From NCBI GenBank assembly GCA_038501625.1, contig JAZAYU010000052.1, positions 2,571,955 to 2,635,954 of the forward strand: DNA of 64,000 nucleotides, given 5' to 3'. This document shows, piece by piece, positions 12,201 through 22,300 of the stretch. The notes below the pieces were generated by a model that had not been told where the DNA came from, made no database searches, and saw only the letters and a program-made list of their open reading frames with translations. The DNA comes from Corbicula japonica. Taxonomy: Eukaryota; Mollusca; Bivalvia; Venerida; Cyrenidae. The position numbers and the translations under genes were made by a program. Each line of letters begins with the position of its first letter. Positions within the stretch are counted from its first letter, which is position 1.

Positions 12201-14761
12201 CATAGACACATGGGAGGGCTACATTTTGATAAAAATGTGAAAAAATGTTGTTCTATGATGGTCGTTAAGCACGATATACACTTATTTATGTTTATAGTAC
12301 TTCAAAAATTACTCTTTTTTTTATTCATTTCAGCCAGTTTTAAGATGTTTGGTGTCAATATCCCACCCAATATAGATTTGGATATTGTTCATTTGCAAAA
12401 GGATATACTTTCTGGTTTTTATTTTTTTTTTCATTTTGGCGCGCTCTTTGGGACATGCAGGATTTATATTCTAAGATTCCCCCATCCAAATCCTAGTCTA
12501 TTCAGGTACGCCCATGGCTTTCTCGTTTGGGACAAACCCATTTTTACCCGGGGACTTACGCCGTTCATCATAGATTAGCCTAATCTGAAAATACTGAATT
12601 GAATGTTACATGTTGACAGCCGTGTGCAAAACATCGTTTGAATACCCTATTTACTGGTGTAAATATTGATTCGCCCAACCCGGGCTAGGCGGCGTAGGCA
12701 TCAATTTGCATTTCTATTTTTGCCCATGAACAGGCTCAATCAAAACGAGACTCCAATATTTTCATATTTGTCTTGTTCTGTGGATTTCAAAGTTCCCTTT
12801 TCATCTAATTATAAATATTGATAACATACATAAAGTGCAATTATGCTTCTGTTTGATATAATTTAAGTTTGTCAGTTGTATAAGTTTTGTTTTTGGTGTT
12901 TTTTTTGTATTTAGAATATCAACGAAGAATAGCTAAGGATCTATAGCGTTCAAAGCAGTTTTTTAAGTTTGAACACTGTTTTATACTAACCTATTGTTTT
13001 CACTGTAAGATTATAGATAAGCCAGCATTCCCCAGGGCTTCTTCCACTTGGCTCGGTCTTATATGTGCCAACATCGCTGTCTCTAACCTGGTGTAGCGTG
13101 AAAACACCAGTTCCATTAGCATGAACTAGATAAAGACCTCTGTCTGTGTACAGGTTTCCAATATATGCGTATGTCGAGTTGAAGATACTAAAGATTTGTT
13201 CATTATTTGGATTTGTCATGTTGTACTTCCCACATCGAGAAAACAGCGGGAGATTGAAATTGACAGCAGCTCCTAAATTCGGTCGCAAGTCCATGACGAT
13301 ACCTAAAACATTTAAAACCGTTACATGAGAAAGGGATAATAACAATTTTAACCCGAGAAAAATGTTGACCTTGGCGAAATCTAAAGTTAACTAAATCAAC
13401 TAATTAAAAACTAATTTAAAACTATCTGTCACAGTTGTTATGCTGTGATATTAAAAGACATCGCATTGTTTCTGGAAATTCTACTGATGTAAAAAGAGCT
13501 CATCTAACCTTCTTCAAATATTAAAGAATTTTGGAAATCAGTCAAGAATAAAACTGAGATTTGAGACCAGTCGCCATTCCGGCCATTAAGCTACTTGAGA
13601 TTTGAGACTGGTGCCCTGATTTTGTTTTATGATCTTGGGCCCAGATAAGACCTAGAATACCAAACAATTGTAACTGCGAACACGTCTGAATTTAAATATG
13701 CCGACCGGTTACTTAGCTTGTTTGTTATGGGGCCGTCACACTATTACGTTCTGTCCATCGTTCTACGACGTTTGATGAAACGTTGATAGTCGTCCATGGT
13801 CCCTGGGATATCGCCAGAAGTGCGTTTTTGAACGCTAGTGAACGTCGGTGAACGTCAATGATCGCCGAGAATCGGCGGAGAAAGCTGGTCCGGAAAAAAA
13901 AAATTTGAACATGCACAAAAATTTTCTCTGAGACGAGCGTTCTTCAACGTTTAATTGTAAACGCTGAAGAACGTTTAAGAACGTTCGTGGAACGTTTTAC
14001 TAACTTCTGCCGAGCGTTGCACGCGTTCGGCTATCGTCAGACAGTCGTTACTCAATCGTTACTTGATTGTTACAAATCGTTTGTTTGCTGTGAACGACTC
14101 ACTGGCGACCTGTCAACGACCGCTAAACGGTCCCCTAGCGAACGCAGCGTGTGACTAAAGTGAAACGAACGTCCTTTTGACGTCAATTGAGCGTCATTCG
14201 AGCGTTACCCGAACGTCCACGCCTCAGCAGGCTCGTCTAACGTTGACAAATCGTTCTTCGCGCGCCAGTGGCCCGTGAGAACATGCTAATGATTTTAGGG
14301 TTTTCTTACTTGGTCGCTGTTAGACGCTTTTAGTGCGTTAGACACACGCTAGTGGTGCGTTAGACAAAACGTTAATAACACGTCAGATGTGTCATCCTCA
14401 TTCTAGAACGCTCAAAAATTGAACGATTGAAACGTTCAGAGAACGTTGACCAGAACGTCATAGTGTGACGGCCCCACAATATAGACATGAGCATTATTAC
14501 TCATTGTCCATCAGCTTAATGGCGATGCTGAGCGTTAAGTCACCGCAAAAGATTTCAAGAAGAAAATGCGAATATATCACTTAACTGAAATACTAGTTAC
14601 TTACATTGAGTAAAAATGATTTTTAACTCAGTTTTATTACAAAATAAACCTCTAACAGAAAAAAAAACAAAAATAAATTTTAAACGCTGACCTGAACATC
14701 TGTAGACAAACGCAGTAGCGAATAATGTCAAACCTTTATAAAGAATCTTTGTCTTTTCCAT
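5799..14761 (-). CDS. Ig-TSP1x3 transmembrane receptor with Tyr-rich tail, 8 exons
   Basis: Spliced minus model: 14761-14692, 13302-12991, 11718-11530, 10235-10050, 9375-9190, 8260-8084, 6883-6841, 6219-5799 (1584 nt, 527 aa). All ectodomain exons are phase 1-1, the usual mark of shuffled extracellular modules. Domains: signal peptide (1-23), Ig-like (24-127), three TSP1 repeats (about 128-315) each with W-x-x-W-x-x-W/C cores and six Cys, transmembrane helix (about 335-359), basic KLKRRNKR stop-transfer, then a cytoplasmic tail of about 165 residues. Tail tyrosines: Y404 (YDEI), Y429 (YVVL), Y454 (VEYNNV, a match to the ITIM pattern and also Y-x-N), Y476 (YQNK, Y-x-N) and Y507 (YLMP). TSP1 plus Ig recalls UNC5 receptors, but there is no ZU5 or death domain. 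Inferred role: cell-surface recognition or adhesion receptor signalling through SH2 proteins; ligand unknown. Exon 3 has a non-AG acceptor. Confidence 0.82.
6841..6883 (-). CDS. Receptor exon 7: 43-nt juxtamembrane microexon
   Basis: CTTCCTCTTTTCAG precedes it and GTATAA follows. Phase 1 in, phase 2 out, exactly bridging the mismatch between the TM exon (ends phase 1) and the tail exon (starts phase 2). Encodes DLSQGARTARNKSYR across the junctions. Skipping it would shift the tail out of frame. Confidence 0.75.
7299..7312. repeat. Poly-A/(CA)n short run
   Basis: AAAAAAAACACACACAC followed shortly by a poly-T run at 7319-7328, within receptor intron 6. Minor low-complexity sequence. Confidence 0.5.
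8084..8260 (-). CDS. Receptor exon 6: transmembrane helix
   Basis: Acceptor AATTCTTTCAG, donor CAG|GTAGG, phase 1-1. Encodes a short stalk, then VPLSVIVGTSCGLFILILTL continuing VIVGLVI (about 335-359), then KLKRRNKR. The positive-inside basic cluster follows the helix, which sets type I orientation. Confidence 0.87.
8390..8575. repeat. TTAACG-rich inverted motif cluster
   Basis: Many copies of GTTAA/TTAAC words (CGTTAAACGTTAAATTAACG, CCGTTAATT, AATTAACG) alternate in both orientations in receptor intron 5. Possibly a decayed inverted-repeat element; identity unknown. Confidence 0.35.
8770..8918. repeat. Foldback element A, copy 3
   Basis: GGGCCCAAGATCATAAAAC ... GTTTTATGATCTTTGGCCC with inner arms CAGTCTCAAATCTCAAGGAT / ATCCTTGATATTTGAGACTG. 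Member of the variant beginning CCAAGATCATAAAA. In receptor intron 5. Confidence 0.85.
8922..9101. repeat. Foldback element B, copy 1 (partial)
   Basis: Contains ACATCCGTG, TGTACACTGTTCGC, then GCGAACAGTGTAGATTCTGAT and GGATGTGCTGGCTGATCTGG, ending GTGGAGTAAAGGGTT. It abuts foldback A copy 3 and lacks the outer left end. Confidence 0.7.
9190..9375 (-). CDS. Receptor exon 5: TSP1 repeat 3
   Basis: Acceptor CTCATCTATTCCAG, donor GAAG|GTATG, 186 nt, phase 1-1. Encodes FEWSPWNAWSSCSQSCGVGY and six cysteines in TSP1 spacing. Very similar to exon 4 (VENIxCGEHSSEN shared), so the two arose by a recent exon duplication. Confidence 0.87.
10050..10235 (-). CDS. Receptor exon 4: TSP1 repeat 2
   Basis: Acceptor GAGATTCTTTTCAG, donor GAAG|GTTTG, 186 nt, phase 1-1. 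Encodes FQWTEWYPWSTCSPSCGVGY, then six Cys in total. The donor GTTTGC is weaker than that of exon 5. Confidence 0.86.
10430..11245 (+). mobile_element. Non-LTR retrotransposon 3' end (LINE, broken)
   Basis: The plus strand carries the C-terminal part of a LINE ORF2: FYNAYIASTFEYGCIVWSN, then after frameshifts and stops a clean stretch 10656-10922 with MVYKSMHDLVPKYI, YNLRSSSRTD, SYTGMSVWNDIPYEIRS and LKKHLKTYFFE. This is the familiar end of CR1/Jockey-type elements. The 3' UTR ends in AATAAAGAGATTTTTATTA and an ATT-trinucleotide tail (to about 11245). It sits in receptor intron 3, opposite to the gene, is 5'-truncated and cannot encode an active enzyme. Confidence 0.8.
11530..11718 (-). CDS. 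Receptor exon 3: TSP1 repeat 1, non-AG acceptor
   Basis: Encodes VKYNWTNWNEWSPCSTTCGT and a complete six-Cys TSP1 repeat. The donor TCGC|GTAAGC gives phase 1 out. Entry must be phase 1; the dinucleotide just before the exon at that position reads TG rather than AG (intron end CCTTATATG), and no AG occurs upstream on the minus strand for over 100 bp. It is either a rare GT-TG intron, a sequencing or allelic change, or a decayed exon. The exon can also be skipped in frame (189 nt). Confidence 0.68.
12050..12700. other. Receptor intron 2, no feature recognised
   Basis: Includes a plus open frame of 122 codons at 12210-12578 with no recognisable domain and with T-rich composition. No splice-supported exon or known repeat is seen. 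Confidence 0.4.
12991..13302 (-). CDS. Receptor exon 2: Ig-like domain
   Basis: Acceptor TAAATGTTTTAG, donor ATAG|GTTAG, 312 nt, phase 1-1. Encodes a V-type Ig-like fold: AAVNFNLPLFSRCG (B strand region), then FTLHQVRDSDVGTYKTE with the D-x-G-x-Y motif and GECWLIYNLTV (G strand). The usual second cysteine next to the Tyr is replaced by a later Cys, so the disulfide may be atypical. Several N-x-S/T sites. Confidence 0.8.
13542..13642. repeat. Foldback element A, copy 4 (one arm shortened)
   Basis: ATAAAACTGAGATTTGAGACC, AGTCGCCATT, CTTGAGATTTGAGACTGG, then GTTTTATGATCTTGGGCCC. Most of the left arm is deleted. Confidence 0.7.
13728..14476. mobile_element. 749-bp inverted-repeat element rich in ACGTT
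   Basis: Ends match as inverted repeats: TGGGGCCGTCACACTAT at the left and its complement ATAGTGTGACGGCCCCA at the right, with CAGAACG inside. The interior is unusually CpG-rich for this window and filled with short CGTT/AACG words in both orientations. No transposase is seen. Likely a non-autonomous DNA transposon in receptor intron 1. Superfamily not assignable; no clear target duplication. Confidence 0.75.
14692..14761 (-). CDS. Receptor exon 1: start codon and signal peptide
   Basis: ATG at 14761 encodes MEKTKILYKGLTLFATAFVY then RCS. Lys residues precede a hydrophobic core, as in a signal peptide. Donor TTCAG|GTCAG ends in phase 1, matching exon 2. Not long enough to appear as a long frame. 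Confidence 0.78.
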
Positions 14762-16241
14762 ATTTGCCGGAATAATTATAAGCCAAGAATAAAGTCTTTT
14801 TTAAAACACATTAATTTTTCTTCTTTGGACGAAAGATGTTTTTCGCGTGCTATTTTTCAAAATGTCTGTAGTCGTTGTACAAAACCTTTTCCACCGCTCG
14901 AAAAATTTTTTTTTATGGAAACAAGGAATTTTCTCTTAATTAAAATTAAGTCATTTAAATTTGTAAGGTGATTCAAGACTGGAATTTAACAATATCAAAA
15001 GTTTTTATATTTTCATATTCAATTACAATATCTATAATTTATTAATGTATATTGGGTCCGAAATGTAATAATTTGCAGTCTACAAAATTGCAATGGAAAA
15101 TCAGCTATATTTGATGTTTTAAAGCCGACAATACACTAATTTGTCCACATCCTCATTTTATTCCAGGAAAGACACATAAACATTTCTACAATTAAATATG
15201 TTAATAAAATGTTTGAGAGAATGTTTATAAATCAAATAATACATGTGAATTTAGGAAGTTCTCTCTTAAATTTTCAAACGTAAACAAATTGAGACGGACT
15301 TCCGGTTATGTGACTTCGTTTGTGTTAGTGCATTATCAATCGATACTCAAGTTAATTTTTTTGTTGTTGATATCTAAGCCAAGTAATTGTCATTTTAAGC
15401 ACATTGCTGTTAGTATGAACATTTCAATTTTGTGTAAATGTTGTCTAATCGTACATTTGTTAAGCAGTTTACTAAAAGCGGTTGCAGTTATCAATCAGTT
15501 CTATAATAATCGTACGTTTAAAATCAGCAGTTGGTTAAAATGAAAGTAAACACCACTTTTAATATCAATACAAATGTGTATACAAGAGCTTTTACGAATG
15601 CTTTTATGACCTAGATTTATAACAATGTTACAAAAATTAACAGCTCATACCAGAAGTGTTGTGCACTTATAAAATGTTATACATGTAGACAGATATTAAT
15701 GTTTAAAAGCCAGACTAGTTCCGGCTGATTTAGGCAGTTTCTGGTTGTTAATCGACCAGGAAAAGAAACTAAATAATATTTAAGTGTGCTTTATACTTTG
15801 TGTTTAAAGATGACCTCTGAACAGTAGGCCTACTTAATAAACCGAATTACAGTCAAAACGCCCCCAAGTCAAAACACCCCCAAGTCAAAATACCCCCAAA
15901 TAGGGGGTATTATGACTTTGGGGTGTTTTGACTTGGGGGCGTTTTGACCTGCTTCCTAATAAACCTGATCTGGAGACCAGTCAGTTTTAGTGCGAATACC
16001 TCCCGCCTATCAAAGGTATGGGCGAAATCCGTTTAAAAAGTAATCATTTAACGGTCGCCCTATTCTGATATTCCTGGTTCTTACTTTTCCAATAGATATT
16101 CACTGGATAGTTATGTAGCAGTGAAGCAGTCTAACAAGGATATATACCCGTCACCAGTATTTAATCCTTTATACCGGAAGCGCTATATTTAAATAAAAAA
16201 CAATATCGAAACGGCGAAATTAGCATCATAAACAATTGAAT
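14762..16241. promoter_or_regulatory. Divergent spacer between the receptor and cenH3 genes
   Basis: 1.5-kb AT-rich spacer between two start codons pointing away from each other, so it should hold both promoters and 5' UTRs. No clear TATA or initiator could be assigned. It contains a strong hairpin at 15852-15948. A plus frame at 15289-15543 is not supported by any family. Confidence 0.45.
15852..15948. repeat. Hairpin of GTCAAAACGCCCCCAA repeats
   Basis: Left arm: three tandem variants of GTCAAAACGCCCCCAA (last variants with ACACCCCC and ATACCCCC). Right arm: the reverse complement, with the loop at AAATA. The C-rich and G-rich strands are segregated between arms. About 290 bp upstream of the cenH3 start codon. 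Confidence 0.8.
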
Positions 16242-16353
16242 ATGCCTCGCGCACCACAAGTTAAAGAACGAAACAATAATGCATCACTTCAGTCTAGAAG
16301 AAAGAGTGCAAATCCAACCCACAGAAATGTTCAACAACCTTCCGGATCGAACG
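16242..16353 (+). CDS. CENPA: cenH3 exon 1 (N-terminal tail)
   Basis: ATG at 16242 begins [20 protein letters not shown]. The donor AACG|GTACTG gives phase 1, as exon 2 needs; a weaker phase-1 donor exists near 16389 (AAAT|GTACC), which would add about 12 residues. A TTG six bases upstream is not a likely start. The tail diverges fast in this family, so homology cannot confirm it; placement rests on phase and on the histone-like N-terminal Pro-Arg. Confidence 0.72.
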
Positions 16354-19300
16354 GTACTGACCGTCCTCAAATATTTTCGTACTTAAAATGTACCTTGTTT
16401 AGGTCTAGGATAATGTTCAGATTCATACTCGGCAAAAAAGAAACCTGACACTTTAAAAGTTTGAATAACTATGAGATGCATAAACAAAATTTAAATTTTC
16501 ATGCATCAGTATGCAGAGTTCCACATTAATGACGCCAAAATAAAAAATTTTACTTGTTGAAATTTAACATTTGGTCCAGTCACTTAGTCCTAAGCAGTAA
16601 GCTAGCTGGATGGAGTGGTTGTGTTGCATAAGTGTCAGATATAATTATAATATCATGCATAATTAAGTTTTAAAATCAAATTGCAGTAGATCACTGGCAG
16701 TATTTGCCGACTTGGAATTCTGCCATTACTATTTTTAAAGTTAAACAAGCTTGTCATGTGTTATCTGATAAGCTTATGCTGTATATGTATAGTCTGAATC
16801 CAGATCAAGGCTGTTTTATCACCCTAAATCAATGAATTTAATAAATTGACATAAAATTACAGGCATTTTCTGTGTGAAATGGAGGCCTTGTTTCGCAGAT
16901 TTGAAGATGTCATAATGATTATCATTCAAACTATCGGCTTTTTATTTAGGGTGTCGGACATTTCAACCCCTCGACATTTCAACCCTTTCTTCAAAACGAA
17001 GACTTTTCAACCCCTCGACATTTCAACCCCTCAAATGAAGTCTTTTCAACCCATATCCCATTGGACATTTCAACCCCTGAAATGAAGTCTTTTCAACCCA
17101 TCTTTTTATATGTCAACCCTTAACTTTGAAGACATTTCAACCCCTATTATTGAACAGGGCTTTTTCAGCCTATCTCACGGGGCCGATATTCGGCCCCGTT
17201 CCCAATCCAAAATAGCGACCATTTTTCCCAAATTCAAGAAAAAAAATTCCCAATCTGGTAAATTTATTCCCCTTTTGAATCGAAACGCATTTTCTTAAAA
17301 AATGATAAACGAGAAACAATAATATCGAGACTTTTCAATCCCGAATCATTTGTTTATCGGCGATCTGTGATAACTTCTTTCCACGAAAAATGTATGTACT
17401 GGTGAAAAAACCGGTATTTACCGTAACGCAAGTTGAAGAGGAAGCGCGGCACCCATGATTTCATATAACTTATATTATGGTCAATTATGGTTTGAATATT
17501 AACAGAAATTATATTTTTATTTCGTTAACAAAAGTTTTGTCGCGATAATCGTTCTACTGCGTACAAAATAGAAAGGATGAATCAAAAATGGTATGTGCAG
17601 TTCCGGCTTGTTTACTGGCCCGCGAAAACTAGTGACGAAAATTTAAAAATGTCGTATAATAGTAATAACTATGCAAAAAGGCCGCGAAAAAAAATGCCAA
17701 GGGTACTCCAAAACTAAACTCTTTGTGGAACAAAACATCAAATGTTTCAAAAGTTCTTTCCCAGTCAGTTGAAACTTGCCAAGATTCTAAGGATCCGATG
17801 ATGGCCATTCTACTGTATAAGTGATACTGATACATCTATAAAGCTGTCAGAACAAATCCTGGAAGAGATTTGTAACATTTCCAGGAACACTAAAGCAAGG
17901 CAAACCAAGCTATAGTGCAGCTAAATGAATGTTGAAATTTCCAAATTTGGTTTGATTTGTTGATACTTTTTTCCCAAATTTGACTATTTACCGCGTCAAA
18001 AATTCCCAATTTGGGCAGGGGCCTTTTTCCCAAAAACCCCTGAAAAAGCCCTGTTGAAGACATTTCAACCCCTCTGGTAAAACAAAACAAAGGCATTTCA
18101 ACCACTACTAATTTGTATTACATACAACGTCATATGACGCTCAACGATCTCCACAAGCTAACATGTCTGCGCAGTGGCGGATCCAGGATTTCAGCAAAGG
18201 GGGTTCAACTCAGTGAGTCGTATTTTTAACAGCGTCAATTTGCAACTGAGCTAAAAATTTCAGTCATTCAGACCATTTCAGGGTTCTCAATAAATGATGT
18301 TTGTAAATTTTAATTTAAGAGTCCTTACTAATCATGGGGTCCCCGGAAAATTTTGATAATTTATATACCAAGTCCTGCATTCTGAGGTATTTTGCAGGAA
18401 TTTTAAAGCAGGTTTTGAACTACTCCTTCATACTTGATTTTAACTATTTCCTTGCGAACAGTAGTGATGCAATTATACGCACTCAGGTCCAAATACTCTG
18501 CCTCATTATCTGAGTCTAGATATGGGACTTACAATGTTTCAACTCAAGAAGTTGTTAATTAGAGAAAAACTGCTCGAAATGGCTACGTCCAGGGTTCCCA
18601 GTTTCTGGTCAATACTTTCGCCAGTTGGAAAATGTTGAAGACATTTTGGATGCACTAATAACTGTTTGTGGTGGGATGGGGTTTAGAGAGAAAATTAGCT
18701 GTGCAGAGATACTTTTGGTTTCCTACTGGACAAAAAATATCATTATATTTTGAATCATTTTGCATAAAACACATTTATGAACATTAATGTGCCGAGTCCA
18801 TAGTCAACTTTTAAAAGTGATGGCTTTATTGTATAAGTAAAGTAAACACTGTGTATGGAGAAAAAATCGTCGGATTTCTTTTACTGTCTGAAATTATACG
18901 TTGATGTGGAAAATCTTTATTGAAGTAAAGAAATTAGAGGGATACTTTGGTTTTTTTTTATGTATTTTAAACAGCTTAACTACCATAGAATATTTAGAAC
19001 CTTCCTCACTAGGTATCAGAACTTGGCGAATAATCCGCTGGCTTTCACCACAGTCCTGTCAAAACTTGTCAGAATAATAAAATATCTTGTTTTCGTAAAC
19101 ATAACATGCATGTATAATTTCTATTAAAACTTAATTTCTTTCTTGTATTGCAAATATAAGCATAAGAATGAATGTTACATTTTATACCACAGACTCTAAC
19201 TGCAAATTTTAATAAGTTTCAAAAGGTCCTGTGATTTATCAGATGCCCATGACGATAGATTGGGGGATGCAAGAAACATGCCAAGCAAGAAACAAAACAA

Positions 19301-22300
19301 GTTTTCCATTGATAAACAATCGACTACTTTGTTGTTGTTTGATTAAATGTTAAGCAGAATGGTCACATGCAGTGGCAAGTGTGCAGGGGTGCGAAGTTGT
19401 TTGGCAATACACAGGTTAGAATTGAGAGCAAGTAATATGCGTGAAGTCCAAGTTTTGACACTCGAGACCATCACAGAGGCCTCATTTTTGTCGTCAAATG
19501 AAACAATTTTGCACGAAACGTGAAGGTTCTTTTTGGAAACCATTAATATTGTTTCGTATCTACAAACTTCGAACCTCAAACCACCCAGTACAAAAAATCG
19601 GGGAAATTAGGGGGGTTCGTCCGACCCCCCCCCCCCCCCCTGGATCCGCCACTGCTGCGGTTTTGAACCATTCTGAATGTAAAGCATTTATTAATCACCG
19701 ACATTTTTTAAATGTATTGGGATGCAAATGTTTATTTTTTATGACGCTTGTTTCCTATACCGGTAATTTATTTGTCTTCATCATTAGAATTTAGACCAAA
19801 TATACGTTTTAAATATACCTTAAATGGAATCACATATACAATTATTTATTCTTCATTGGTACATAGGTCCAGAAATAATTTTATTTAAAAAACAGTGATG
19901 AATTTGAAAAAAAAGAATCGTTCAAGTTAAAGTTCTATGTGTGATTGGACTGATTGGATTGTGATAGAGAAATAATTATTGAATATATTTATGTTATAAA
20001 AGCATAAAATTGTTGTGACTCCTTAATTGTTATTGTTGGGTGTATTATTAGAAAAGAACAAATGATCAAAAGGTGATACTGAAAGGTGTGATAATTTGAT
20101 AACTGTGTTTTTAATAATTATTTAACTATGATTGTCGGTTTGGTCACGCAAGAGGCTAAACTGGTAACAATTCACACCCAGCTAGTGGGAGAGGGTGTCG
20201 GAAAGAACAGAAGAGAGATATATAACGAGATGGACAAAGAGATTAGAGACTAGAGCGGATCATTAGCTCAGTGGTTAGCGCGTCTGCCTCTGAGCCCAGG
20301 GATCGCTGGTTCGATCCCCCGCTACTCCAACTAAAATTACTAACAGTCTTTCGGACAAGACGTTAAACCGAGGTCCAGTGTAGTGGTGCTATACACCGGG
20401 CACTTAAAAGAACCAGGGACGATTCTGGAATTGGAGAGGCCTCTGTATCTTGCACTATCCTCCAAAACCTAAAATTATCTTGCACTATCCTCCAAAACCT
20501 AAAATGACTAACACTCTTCTGGAGGCTATGGGCTTCCGGTAGCGACGATAAATAAAACTAAAGAAAGAAAGATTAGAGACTTATTGGATGAGTATGATGA
20601 TCATAAAATTTTGTGCGAGGAATTTATGAAGAAGATCGGCGACATTTTCAGTTAAGACAGAGGGGTTGAAATGTCTTTATTTTTAGGGGTTGAAATGTCT
20701 TCGTTATTTTGAGGGGTTGAAATGTCTTACATATTTTGGGTGTTGAAATACCAGAGGGGTTGAAAAGTCTTGGATTGTACAAATTACATAAGGGTTGAAA
20801 TGTCGAGGGGTTGAAATGTCTCGCTCCCTTTATTTATTTATGTGCTCCAATGATCTGTTACACAATGATTTAACGTTATTTTGTAAGATGAAACCAAATA
20901 AAAAACAGATCTGGATGGCTTCATACTTAATTGTGAACAGACTTAATTAAATTACAATTACACACTAAATTCTTCTATTGTAATAATAATTACACTCCTT
21001 TCCCAAATCTTTACAAAAGTTATTAATTACATTTCAATAGACCCTTTTCACATTGCTCCGTCGCGGAAAGGGTTTTCTGATTTTTATTGAAACGCGATTT
21101 CAGAACGAGGCGCCGTATGCGGACTTGCCTATTAATAGTGAATGCTATGGATTTAATATGCACTATTGATGCAATTTCTTTAAAATTTTAAGTATTTTGA
21201 CCCAAAAAAAGTTTTGGTGTTAATGGATAATCACACATGGAGTTTGCAAGAAAAAAAGAAATTATTTATTATGCTAAATAATACCGTTTATTAGATTAGA
21301 ACAAGTGCTCATTTCAGAAACCAAGTAGAATCTAAAATAATTTAGGCTTTTGAACCATACGAAAATTATTTTGCTTTTTACCGTCTTTTATTAAATATAT
21401 ATAATTTACTATCAATCGATCCTGGTAGGGCATATCTAGTCAGGCCTTAATAGCAAAATGTAACTCGTTCGTTTTGTTTGTGGCTTAAAGTTAAAAGAGA
21501 ATACAAAAACTGGCGGACTTTAAGAGCCTCAGTCTATTTCTTTGTGCTAATGAAGTTTGTCTAACAATCAAACTCAAGAAATTTAACAAATGAAAGGCTT
21601 ATGTTTAATCTACGGCAATAATCAAGCAGAGTGTTTCCAGGATTTTTTTTTTCAAATAAAATCGAAAAATGCTGCTTTTTTTTCCGTTTCTTTTAAAACA
21701 TTTCTTATCTCCACTTCAAGTTTATTCTTAAAGAAAACTGTTAGGCAGTGAACGTGCACCTGATAGACTTATGTGGCCAACTCCTGTTAGCAAGATTCAG
21801 TATACTGCAGTTGTCTGGTTAGAATAAACATCCAGTTATTTTGTGTCATTTCATCCATACCTAGAGCCTAGAGGTTATATAATTTCATGCTTCGGTACGT
21901 ATGTAAAAACATCCCGATAAACAGTTTCAAATAAACAGGAAGGTCAGCGAGAGCGATATGATCGTTTTCAATTATTGTAAGAGTCGATTAATTCAGTAAG
22001 CGTTGTCAAATTTCTTTTCATTGCGTTATAATCTAATGTGTAATGACGCGGCCCAGCATATTATGCCTCGTTCTGAAATTCAAAGATTATGTCGTAGCGA
22101 TAAAAACATGTAATACAATGGTATTGGGAAACAGGTCTATTACTTACTAGTACAATGCACCAGCTGTTTAGATGGTTATAAACATTGAAAACATCTTCAT
22201 AGTCAAGGTTTAAAAATAAAAATCAAAATATTGTGAACATTTGTTTATTTCTTTCAGCGGGACAAGGTCAAAGTCCAAGGAAGAGTCCTATAAAGAAAAA

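Larger units (their letters stand above)
16957..20820. mobile_element. Outer nested element, 31-bp TIRs, subterminal repeats
   Basis: Both ends carry the same 31-bp inverted repeat, two copies of GACATTTCAACCC(C)T. Next to it are arrays of GACATTTCAACCCCT and CTTTTCAACCC (16957-17150, 18054-18100), inverted at 20650-20820 as AGGGGTTGAAATGTC. A 3-bp TCG flanks both ends, a possible target duplication. Without its three insertions the element would be about 1.1-1.2 kb. No transposase is seen. It lies in cenH3 intron 1. Family unknown to me. Confidence 0.75.

Noticed and set aside
12210..12578. Plus open frame of 122 codons in receptor intron 2
   Set aside because: T-rich, no motif, no splice or promoter support.
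15289..15543. Plus open frame of 84 codons with a hydrophobic start
   Set aside because: It lies in the divergent promoter spacer; no family recognised and no supporting exon.
20262..20335. Possible tRNA gene (A and B boxes)
   Set aside because: The acceptor and T stems do not pair; it is the head of a SINE with a target duplication.
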